64,000 nt of DNA. Origin: Topomyia yanbarensis (Eukaryota; Arthropoda; Insecta; Diptera; Culicidae). Of this stretch, positions 54,766 to 64,000 are shown one piece after another. Made by a program: the position numbers and the translations under genes. The first letter of the stretch is position 1, and the number at the start of each line of letters is the position of its first letter. The stretch is taken from the NCBI RefSeq assembly GCF_030247195.1, contig NC_080671.1, forward strand, positions 208,158,045 through 208,222,044. Reading direction: 5' to 3'. Below the pieces are notes generated by a model that saw nothing but the letters and a program-made list of their open reading frames with translations, did not search any database and was not told the origin of the DNA.

Positions 54766-54955
54766 ATGGCATGTACCAAACAAACCGCTCGTAAGTCCAC
54801 CGGGGGAAAGGCTCCCCGCAAGCAGTTGGCAACGAAGGCCGTGTAAAAGTGCCCCAGTCACGGTTGGCGTTAAGAAGCCTCATCGCTACCGAACAGAAAC
54901 TGTCGCCCTGCGAAAAATTCACAGCTATCAGAAATCGATCGGGCCTAGATTGTGA
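54766..54955 (+). pseudogene. H3: Histone H3 pseudogene, N-terminal part (inverted copy)
   Basis: [20 protein letters not shown] then LATKAV and TAA, then in another frame [16 protein letters not shown] and QKSI. Shares the Arg2-to-Cys change and the same frameshift with 47985-48172, so both descend from one already broken copy. The histone fold is missing. Confidence 0.88.
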
Positions 54956-55678
54956 CCCAAAATAAACCACACACCAACAAGTTCTTTTCAGGACCAGCCA
55001 ATTATAAAGTAAGATATAAATGAAATTTTCCATTGCCTTACAACCTCCCTCCCCCTTTCCATCCAGCTTGAATTACTATCAATTTTGATGATGCTGTGTG
55101 GCGGGGGCACTAGTTTTTATTATAGTGGAAAATTTAGGTTTGCGCGTTTTTCCCAAAAGTTTTTTAGCTGCGCTGTTTTCAAATAAGTTGTAGTTGAATT
55201 CAAAATAAAATAGTTTACTTCTATTGTCAGAGGTGGACCTTCCAACGAAAACTAGTCTGGCTCGCTTGGAATCGAATTATACGGACCAACCACTGCTTTC
55301 ACAAAATCTGTCATTTTCAGTAATTGTACATTCTACACAACTAGTCACAACTATTTCCAATCAGCGCAAAAATCGAAGGTTTTCATTCAGTACAACAGCA
55401 GATTTTCACTTTTAGAAAAACAGGCAATATTCTGGCCGAAAATTTTGAAACGGAGCACCTATATCGAAACGCTAGAAAACGTTCGATTTTTGTAAATTGA
55501 ATCATTACACTAACCTGTCTACAAATCACACAAAAAACTTTTTTATTTTGTGCCATTCTACTTGAAAGCGATGATATTGTTCACAAGTGGCTCACTTACC
55601 ATCCAACGCTCTTGGCAAGCCACTTTCTGATGCTTGTAATAACAAAACTTCAATTCGATTCTTTGTCGATAAATTGAT

Positions 55679-55694
55679 GGCTCTGAAAAGGGCC
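55679..55694 (-). terminator. Histone 3' stem-loop, mutated
   Basis: On the minus strand GGCCCTTTTCAGAGCC: one stem base pair is broken compared with the intact GGCCCTTTTCAGGGCC in the other copies. Confidence 0.75.
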
Positions 55695-55718
55695 TTTTGT
55701 TTGGGCCGTGTTCGGAAT

Positions 55719-55958
55719 TTACTTGGAGCTGGTGTATTTGGTAACAGCTTTGGTGCCATCTGAGACGGCTTGGCCAACTCTTCTGACAGCAGCAAATGGA
55801 CGGCGGCTTGAATTTCGCGGGAGGTTATTGTCAAGCGCTTGTTGTAATGAGTCGGGCGGGAAATGCGTTCGAAAATGTCTAATAAATCTGTTTATGATGC
55901 TCGACGAGATTCTGGTATCTGGATGGACCTCTTTCAGCACCTTGTAGATGTAGATGTA
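55719..55958 (-). pseudogene. H2B: Histone H2B pseudogene (inverted copy)
   Basis: The minus strand has YIYKVLKEVHPDTRISS, frame changes, then [21 protein letters not shown] and [16 protein letters not shown] with TAA at 55721-55719. Slightly closer to consensus (AVTKYTSSK) than the tandem copies. Confidence 0.9.
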
Positions 55959-56114
55959 CAGTTTCAGTTACGATGCTGCAAACGAACTGAGCGTGAGCAA
56001 CAGCATGCTGAGTTTTTATACCTGCACAACGTAAGCTCGTCCTTTTTTGTGTTGTCCTCAATATGTATTCTTCGCAGCTCCTCCCCTTCGTTGGTCGATA
56101 CACAAGCAAATTGT

Positions 56115-56395
56115 GTTGAACGCGTTGGAGTGCCGTTTACTTAGTAGCTGTAATGGAATACCTTGCTGCTAAAGTGTTTAAATTGGAAGGAAATGCTGCC
56201 CGTGACAACAAATAGACGAATTATCCCACGTCTTCAGCAGCTGGTGATTCGTAATAACGAAAAGTTGAACAAACTGCTCTCCGGAGTGACAATTGCTCAG
56301 GGCGGTGTGTTGCCAAATATCCAAGCCGTACTGCTTCCCAAGAACAAAATTGGAATTGTGTTTCCAATACGGAGATTATCGAACACTCAGGGTAA
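56115..56395 (+). pseudogene. H2A: Histone H2A pseudogene (inverted copy)
   Basis: VERVGV, one-base deletion, [22 protein letters not shown] then TAG, and later [16 protein letters not shown] and [14 protein letters not shown]. The TAG after GNAARDNK replaces a Lys codon. Divergent from the H2B copy on the other side. Confidence 0.9.
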
Positions 56396-57044
56396 AGAGA
56401 GTAATGTAATACGGCACCATGGTAAAATCACAGAGAAAAGACGTCCATCTTCAGCATTCAACTTGTGTAAAATCTCTAACGGTTTCGAAGGTAGTTTGGA
56501 TATCTAAACGAGGTGCGCTACGGTCGTCATATTTTTTTGTGGCTGAGTGCGACAGAATTGACAGCGGTTATTCCTCTGCCCAGTCAAACTAGTTCGGAAC
56601 CGACTTAGACTTCCAGCATGAATTCCAGCTCAAATGCGTCAACCGATAGAGTCGGAATCGGTTGTTTTCTTTGAGCTAGATTCCATGCTGAATCCATCCA
56701 GGATTTCGAACCGGTTCCGGAATCGATTTTACGGATAGTTGGGATAGGTTGGTGTGGCGGCGCTAGTGTTTTCGTATATTAATTCAAATGTTTACACACG
56801 TTTTTTAAATATTTTTGTTCGATCATGGATGTCTGTTCTCTGTGGTAAAATGCTTGAGAATTGAAAGCTTTTTTGAATGCGCCTAGTAAAAATGTTTTCC
56901 ACTTCACTCCAGTTTGTTTCTGACCATATTTGCAATTTGCGTACGGAAATAAATCATAATTTAGGGATTAACTCAAATTGCTCTCCAGGGAGAAACAGTC
57001 CATGAAACAGAAAATGCAAACTTATTCTTTGAAATGATTTTGGT

Positions 57045-57060
57045 GGCCCTGAAAAGGGCC
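57045..57060 (-). terminator. Histone 3' stem-loop (H4, inverted copy)
   Basis: The minus strand reads GGCCCTTTTCAGGGCC followed by ACCA, intact. Confidence 0.88.
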
Positions 57061-57093
57061 TTTTTTATAATGATACAAGTGAGTTCTACCTTT

Positions 57094-57330
57094 TCAACTT
57101 CCAAATCCATACAAAGTGCGTCCCTTCCGCTTCAGAGTATAGACGACATTCATTAAGGTTTTGCGCTTGGCGTGTTCAGTGTAGGTCACGGCATCTCGGA
57201 TGACATTTTCCTGCACGCCATCAGCATTCGTAGATTAAATCGGAAATGCATTTAACACCACCACGACGAGTCAGACGCCGAATTTGGTGATTCCCTGAAT
57301 TTTATCACGAAGAACCTTGCCATGACGCTT
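57094..57330 (-). pseudogene. H4: Histone H4 pseudogene (inverted copy)
   Basis: The minus strand KRHGKVLRDKIQGITK, frame change, SDLIYE, then [16 protein letters not shown] and TLYGFGS with TGA at 57096-57094. Retains a Lys codon before RH that the tandem copies lost, but shares the LIYE deletion. Confidence 0.88.
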
Positions 57331-57771
57331 GGTAGGGAACGCAAACATGATACCGCTCATTGTACCGTCCGGACGAGCATGTTACTTGTGTGGTAAGCGA
57401 GCACCCACTGATACAAAACAAGCTCGCGTGACCTGTATATATAACATTCCCATATGTAATGAAACGCTTACATGCTCCTTTTTGACGGCTCTGCGTGAGA
57501 TGTGCTTGCAAATTGCGCATTTTCATCGCTGTTTTCGAAGGATTTTCTAAAAATCCTTGTTTTGGTTTATTTATAGTAGTCGCAGTAATTCCGAAATTTA
57601 ATACGAAATACGTGCACGAATTTCCGATCAGATAATGCAAAAATATTGCGATTTCGATCAGTAGAACGGAAGATATTCGCATTTCAAACCTGGGAAAATT
57701 TCTCAACTGAAATTTTTGAAACGGGACCCCATATTGAAACGTTAGAAGTATTCTACTTCAAAATGTTAGTT

Positions 57772-59515
57772 TCATTAATTCATTCTGAGTCACCCTGTTT
57801 AAATACAAACACGCCGATTAGTACGAAAGCACAGGAAGACGTTAGACAGCATAATCGCGTTGATACAGGTTCGTGCAAATAGTTTTCTCTTTCTCTCCAC
57901 TCGCCGCCATCTAAGTTGACACGTTTGGATACGTATGGATATTCCATCGGTGTACACACAAGCAGAAGTGCACTGAGAGACAGATGTATGCAGAGTTTAC
58001 ATGTTTTGGATTCTCATCTCTTTTATTCTCAAGTGATTTTGTTAATTTTCTGTGGTATGTTTTGGTATGCGTTCGATGGGAAGACGGAAAGCGTGTTTGA
58101 CGCACGGTATTCGTTGCGGCGTGGGAGGGGGAGGTATATGAGGGCGATGCCTGGGCGAAGTTCTCCGTAATGAGCGTGAGCGATGCGTCGAGCGCGGTTC
58201 ACACGATGCGTTGGGCTTCCGTCACAGGTGCGGAGCGTCAAAATTGGTTGCGTGCAGTCGGTGTTGGATAGAAGCGTTCACAAACAACATCAACGGCACG
58301 GGACTTTTTGACGTGCGGCACGTGTGAGCGGGCGCAGGGAAGGGGTATTAAACTTTCCCTGACGGAACGGTGACGTTCCGTTGGCGTTGACTGACGTTGA
58401 GGCTGATGTATCGTCTGAATCATCCTTTATACACTCGCTCATTCTACGCTTCCCATATGTTCACGGACTCTGTTGTTTAGGCCGATGCATGCGGATGCGT
58501 GAATGTGAATGCTCCCGAACTGTCTCCATGGAGTGTGCGTGTAGAATGCGTAATTCTGTCATAATAAAGCGGAGCGATGCGTCGGCGAACGCAGCAAAAC
58601 ACTATGTAAAATGTTCTGCCGCCTTCGCACAGTCTTCAAGATTCACATCAGTGTGTCATCGGCTTTAGAGAGGTGGTGCGATCGATATGTTCGTGTTATG
58701 CAGGTTAGCCAGATCAAATTTCTCAGTCATGGCAGCCAAAAGGTTATCGATTTTATATCCATTTTTATTGGTTTATTTTCCGTGCAATAAATCATGTTTA
58801 TTGCGTTAATTACTTTCATTACGTAGATAAATTTCATATACTTAGTAATACAGCGAAGACCCCTTTGATGTACTTTAGGTTGACGAAATGAGGACAATAA
58901 TAAAACATATTTGTTTATTTATTTTTAATAAACTGAAGCTGGGATTGATAGAATCGACCTTCACTGCATATCATGTTGAGAATTTATGAACTATATTATT
59001 AAATGCGAAGCTAACTATATATCATCATGCCCATAATAGTATTTTAGCTGGATTATCGCCGTAAGCCGACAAAAACTGGAATCTCTTCTTCACCTCTTGT
59101 GTACTCAGTCATCATATTCACCTTAGTTATATCATGCATATTACACCATTTACATATTATACTTATTTTATGCAAAATATTTATTTTTTACTTTGATTTT
59201 CTAATCCCGGACGGGACTTGCTGATAGATGTTTTCATTTTCTTATTCTTTGTTTGTTCTATCGTTCGTCTCCCATTACCACTCTTTTTGCCTTACATAGT
59301 TTAAATGGACTGGCTGCATTTGACAGTAGTACCCTCTGGCAGCAATTGACGTTCGATTTTTTGCTATTTGCATGTCTCGTCTCAGGTCTAATCCATTTTG
59401 TTCTTACCTATTCGGTTGATTTTAATCATTCCATGCACCTTGTTTAGCTAATTATTTTATTTTTATTATTCATTGTATCCAATAAAACCATATACTTAAG
59501 TGCGTAATATTCATC
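57772..59515. other. Intergenic stretch, GC-richer at 58090-58680
   Basis: 58090-58680 is CpG-rich (GATGCGTCGAGCGCGG, GGAGCGATGCGTCGGCG) unlike its surroundings. ORFs there (58381-58668 and others) show no recognisable domain. It could be a promoter-like region or LTR fragment, but nothing specific supports either. Confidence 0.35.
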
Positions 59516-59518
59516 TTA

Positions 59519-59948
59519 CCCGAGCAGAAGAAAATAACTGCGGAATACTAAATTTAGTTATCAATACCAACGACTGTTTACCACAATATGGTATTAATAA
59601 GCTCTACATAAGAGGTAAAATACCACAAAAAAATAACACATATATGTTCTACAAATAACTATTTGATAATAAAACGAGTTATTATAATACCTGAATAATA
59701 ATAAAACATTTTTAAACCTTCCAGTAACAAAATTCACTCTATAGAGGTATTCAATAAGGTATCGATTTGGTATTTGTAAAAATTCACTGGAATACATGAA
59801 TAATACTAAAATAAAGTATTATACCTCATTGAGGTATTAAGCAGGTATTGAAAAATGTTTCTTCAATACCTACTTAATACCTCAATGAGGTATAATAATC
59901 AATTAATACCAACTTTTGGTATGAATACCAAAAAATAGTATGCTCGGG
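59519..59948. mobile_element. MITE with CCCGAGCA ends and TTA duplication (PIF/Harbinger-like)
   Basis: CCCGAGCA at 59519 and TGCTCGGG ending at 59948, flanked by TTA on both sides (59516-59518 and 59949-59951), the TWA duplication expected of PIF/Harbinger. The interior is full of GGTATT/AATACC words, with an internal hairpin at 59817-59900 around ATACCTCATTGAGGTAT. No coding sequence. Confidence 0.75.
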
Positions 59949-59951
59949 TTA

Positions 59952-61182
59952 TTGCCCAGTTATTTTCTCCTGGTCGGGTATTGGTTATATTTTTCAGTCC
60001 GTTATATTCATTTTATTGATCCATTCCATTCATTTTATTCATCTTACCCTTATAATCATTGTATCCACTTATTCATCTTATACAAATTAGTATGTATATT
60101 CATCTTATACAAATTAGTATCTTATACAAAAAGGATGTTATATAACGTATTCAATAAACAATTATTCATTTTTTTGCTTTATTCAAATTTAATTTCTATT
60201 CTGACCATTTTAAGCATTTTATTCTCTAGATTCAATATATTCACATGACTTATTGAGCATTTATATAATTTGAAATTTTATAAATTTTCTTCACTTTATT
60301 CATTTTATGCATTTCATTCATTTTATTCATTACATTCACCTTATTAATTTTACTCAATATAGGTATTAAATTTATTGTTTTTCAAATTAATATTGCTATC
60401 GTTTTACGACACTTGGAAGCATAAACATGATTAATGATCAAGACTCTAGATGTATAGATACTAAACAAAGGGTAGTACAACATCTAATGGATTTAGTACC
60501 AAGTATTGATCCTTATTGGTATGGTATTGGATATATGATACATAAGAAATAGGGAAGTTTAAAAGAAAAAAATCTTTTCTATACACATGTAAGTTTATTA
60601 AAGTATACATATTTACAGCATCACATATTAATGGATATCACAGGAAGTGCGGATATATGATGACTACTCGAAGAAACTAGCAACAGCATCAAATATTAGT
60701 GGGTAGATCCATCCTTCTAAACATGTAATTAGGTATTACATCTTAACTGCACAACTATTTGGTGGTGGGATTATATTATAGTATATTAATATAATATGGA
60801 ACAAAAAGTAATACATCCTATATTCCAATATATACATCCGGGTAAATGAATTGGGGAGGGACCATCAGAGTACTCTTTTGAAGCGATTTGGACAGGGAGA
60901 GTGGAGAAGCCAGCTCCCTGTTGTCAACATTTCGTGGATATCGGGCGGACTCTTCTCCCCACCTATTGGAGCTACCTTACACTGCAACGGTTTGCATTGC
61001 GATTTACTTATATGATTTTGTTATTGGAAGGAGATTCTCGAACACTCCCGTGGTACAATAACATGCAGATTAGGGTCAATGAGTAATGCTTGATCAAATT
61101 GTTGTGTAAGGACTGCTCAGTGCTATGGGCGGTGGTCCTGCTAGAATAGGTGGTAGTAACACACATCACATAACACACATCA
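59952..61182. other. AT-rich DNA
   Basis: Recurring TTCATTTTATTCAT-type words at 60000-60360 look like simple-sequence expansion. No gene, RNA or transposon recognised. Confidence 0.35.
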
Positions 61183-61535
61183 CACTGTGTCTCATCGGTA
61201 TAAACAGAACTTCTGCTCGGACGGGACATCACGTTTGATCAGTCGTTCGATTGAAACACAAAGTGTGTTTTAGTTTTAAGGGATTTGCGTCAAGCCGGCG
61301 ACTGATGGGGCGAAGCCGAAACGCAACTGTGTATGACAATATAATAACATAAAGGGCCTGAAAACGGTGAAATTTTAATGGTGGAGCACAATACGTTGAA
61401 CAAAGATGACAGACGCTGCTCTAACGGCTTCAAATGAGTAGAGTGATAATAGAAACAGGGTCATTATAACAAAAACGATAAACTTAAACGTTCTCACAGC
61501 AAATGTCGATGTAAAGTCGACTTTTACAGTAAAAA
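61183..61535. repeat. Dispersed repeat, copy 2
   Basis: Matches 51295-51605, and its right part (GTCATTATAACAAAAACG to GTCGACTTTTACAGTAAAAA) matches 54413-54486 next to the inverted histone arm. Confidence 0.75.
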
Positions 61536-62034
61536 TGTTAAGATGCATTGCGATAATTTTTTGAAAAAGGAAACTTATAGTAACTAGACAATGCACAAAA
61601 CTCGAACCTGTGGTGTCCAGCGTGCAATTAAAATAGATGAAATTTGTTAAGTGGTGGGGGTGTGGGTGATCACGCTTTAGAGACGGACGAGTAACACTAT
61701 CGCTAATGCGATCATCATGTGCTCTTCCTGGGACTTCTTAGTCCATAAGTGTCAGTTCATTGGTTCGGATAACCAAAGTTTGCGGATTCTAATACTGTCA
61801 CAGGGCTGTTTTTTCACATAAATACTTTCGTGTAATTCGAGTTGGATATGCTGTAATATTGTGCAACATTAGACGATACTATGTACCCATTCACCTCTGA
61901 TACAGAACTTACTATCCCGTACCTGCCCCACGGTTCCAACCGGGGTACGAGCCACTTTACCGGAGTAGGGTCGAGTTCAACCACTACATTTTGACAGCGT
62001 TTAGGCTTGGAGCCTGACTCTGTTACACATCGAG

Positions 62035-62386
62035 TGGAAGTGACATTGGTGGGATCTGTGGCCATATGCTGACAAGAAAGGAGAAAATACGCGTGATTGC
62101 AAATTAAAGCTTTCGGTATAGAGATTCCATGAAGGAACGGTCGACCATAAAACATGAGCATCGCCGATTCGAACAAAACTTTGCATTTATGTTCGGTTTA
62201 TGAAGTGACATGGAAGTGACATTGGTGGGATCTGTGGCCATATGCTGACAAGAAAGGAGAACATACGCGTGATTGCAAATTAAAGCTTTCGGTATAGAGA
62301 TTCCATGAAGGAACGGTCGACCATAAAACATGAGCATCGCCGATTCGAACAAAACTTTGCATTTATGTTCGGTTTATGAATCTCGA
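62035..62386. repeat. 176-bp direct tandem duplication
   Basis: TGGAAGTGACATTGGTGGG begins at 62035 and again at 62211, with nearly identical 176-bp units ending TTCGGTTTATGAA. Non-coding as far as I can see. Confidence 0.85.
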
Positions 62387-63396
62387 TGATTCTCTCTGGC
62401 AATTAGAACAATTACCCCACAAAACCGTGTATGTTAGTGTTTTGTCACATGTACATATTTCGGAAAATTGGTGTCATCTTTCTTTGTTCATAAGCAAAAT
62501 ATCGGTACATAATAAGATAAGGTTCAACATTGCTGAACAATAGAATCAGTTATTTGATATAATAAAGCTACTATAGCAAAGTAACTAGAAAATACGCTTG
62601 AATCGTTATCGTATCTTTTACTTTTGCGGATGAAAGAGGCAAAACACATTTATGAATATGATTTGTATATAATATGCACCACGCACCATTCGTTTCGTAA
62701 CCTTTTGTAGCCCAGACTCTGGAATATCTTTATTCTATATACACGTACAATGCACCGGCTCTACCTGTCCCTTCGACGTCTTCCTATTTTATCTCCGTTA
62801 CTGCATATTGCTGTATTTTTACTGTTTGTATTGGCGTTTGGTGTTCAAAAAAGTATCGCTAAGAACACACTTTTTGACCGGTTTTTGAATAATTTACTAC
62901 TTGTTCAAAAGACACTTTAATAATCATTCACAATGCCGTATAGATGGTCAAAATCGGTTAGAAACTATCGGAGTTTTAGCTATAAAAAGGAAAAAAAAAG
63001 AATTTTGACGTATTTTAAAAACTTGCTCTAAAATAGAATGAAATATTACATAGTAAAATAGACAACACACGAATATTTTTGAACAGGCTTCTTTACGAAT
63101 GATTTTAGAATAGAACTATCCAATTTAATTATGAGTTAAACAAAAATTAGGCATATTAGAGCGATTTTAGTTTTTTTTCTATTTGATTATACTGTTTTGT
63201 TTGCATTACATTTCTAATTTAGTATATTGGGTGTTCAGTCACAAGTGGTGACTTTTCATCCCTATTGTTTACATGATTAAGTTAATTATTATTAAGATAT
63301 AATATGCTTTCGCAGTTAAGTATTTTTTTCAGTAGGATGTTTTAAACCTACTTGTCTTGTGAATAAGGAGCTAAACAAACCTTATAAACTAGCTTA
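62387..63396. other. AT-rich DNA
   Basis: No recognisable gene or repeat. Confidence 0.3.
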
Positions 63397-63838
63397 TCAA
63401 CTATAAAGAGAGCTAATAATAATTTCTAATGTTTCTATGTTTGCGAGTCTGTGCAACTCATTTGTGATGAACCAGGGAGGACGCTTCAAAATCATTTTCA
63501 TAATTTTATTCTGAATCCTTTGAAGCGTTTTCTTCCTAGTAGCACAACAACCTGCCCAGATTGGCACCGCATATAGCATTGCCGGTCTAAATATTTGTTT
63601 ATAAATTAATAGTTTGTTTATTAGGCAGAGCCTAGAATTCCTGTTTATAAGAGGGTATAAACATTTTATATATTTGTTGCATTTTGTTTGGATTCCTTCA
63701 ATGTGATCCTTAAAACTGAGTTTTTTATCGTAAATCAAACCCAAGTATTTAACTTGATCTGACCACGTTAAATACAAACCATTAATTTTAATAATATGGT
63801 TATTATTTGGTTTAAGAGAAGAAGCTCTTGGCTTATGC
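63397..63838 (-). pseudogene. Jockey-clade (Juan-like) LINE, C-terminal RT fragment
   Basis: The minus strand encodes INGLYLTWSDQVKYLGLIYD, KKLSFKDHIEGIQTKC, LLIYKQIFRPAMLYAVPIW and LQRIQNKIMKMILKRPPWF, the region just after the RT catalytic palm in Jockey-clade ORF2, closest by memory to mosquito Juan elements. It ends at a stop at 63397 after NIETLEIIISSLYS, where Juan-type proteins continue only a little further. The frame to 63945 is open, but the first ~40 codons do not look like Jockey, so a 5' truncation near 63838 is likely. Confidence 0.8.
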
Positions 63839-64000
63839 GAACACACAATCCAAGGGCGGCGAAACACTTTACGCCCGAGTGGGTAGAAAGCATAGGGTGA
63901 GGGGTCCATTAGTAAGGATTTTTTTTCCCTTTTCGCAATGCACACGCTTACATTACATTCACATTAAATCACGTTCGTTTATGCAAATGGAATTGTGGTA

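Larger units (their letters stand above)
54487..57771. repeat. Inverted, diverged copy of the histone cluster
   Basis: Reverse complement of 47936-48454, then 43957 back to about 41095, without the TIR element, the Penelope-like element and the second H2A/H2B remnant. It carries an extra ~480 bp (56397-56875) between H2A and H4. The two arms face each other across a ~6.0-kb spacer (48455-54486). Confidence 0.85.

Noticed and set aside
58090..58680. Host promoter or LTR in the CpG-rich stretch
   Set aside because: Composition alone; no terminal repeats, primer binding site or downstream gene seen.
1..64000. Endogenous viral elements
   Set aside because: No open frame resembles a viral polymerase, nucleoprotein, capsid or envelope; all RTs belong to LINE or Penelope-like types, and no LTR pair was recognised.

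Overview
The window looks like repeat-dense intergenic DNA from a dipteran insect, most likely an Aedes-type mosquito. Supporting evidence: an R1-clade element of the ACAY-targeting Waldo type, RNase H-bearing I-clade LINEs, a Juan-like Jockey-clade LINE tail, a Penelope-like element, tRNA-derived SINEs, many terminal-inverted-repeat MITEs, and metazoan replication-dependent histone sequences with the 3' stem-loop. The species call is inference. I see no intact host gene; host coding sequence survives only as broken fragments.

Layout. 1-4849: Waldo-like LINE on the minus strand (ORF1 intact, ORF2 open to a premature TGA), sitting in a TG/TATG microsatellite of an older interspersed repeat (4850-6425), then a 215-bp tandem array. 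7022-9131: foldback-type element with mirrored arrays of a ~17-bp motif and a perfect 9-bp target duplication. 9484-20472: two head-to-tail, almost identical, degenerate copies (A and B) of an I-clade LINE. 20473-22673: MITE and interspersed repeats. 22206-31425: a three-level nest. An interspersed repeat is split by a CCCGCATA-ended insertion (22674-31021), which is itself split by a full-length, apparently intact I-clade LINE (copy C, 24471-30646, minus strand, 10-bp target duplication).

33101-44022: a 5461-bp unit present twice in tandem. Each unit holds a 5'-truncated Penelope-like element and a decayed histone cluster (H4, divergent H2A/H2B, and a second partial H2A/H2B). 43959-47934: a TIR-bounded segment holding DnaJ-like and CHCHD2-like gene fragments. 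47985-48172: H3 fragment. 54487-57771 is an inverted, diverged copy of the same histone cluster (H3, H2B, H2A, H4) without the Penelope insertion. The rest (48455-54486 and 57772-64000) is AT-rich DNA with hairpin MITEs, a SINE, short repeats and a Jockey-clade LINE tail at 63397-63838.

How it fits together: this is a graveyard and landing zone for transposons rather than a gene neighbourhood. Only LINE C looks competent to encode its proteins (RNA-binding ORF1; endonuclease, reverse transcriptase and RNase H in ORF2). Relative order can be read from nesting. The histone block was duplicated in inverted orientation; then the Penelope-like and TIR insertions entered one arm; then that arm underwent the recent 5.46-kb tandem duplication.
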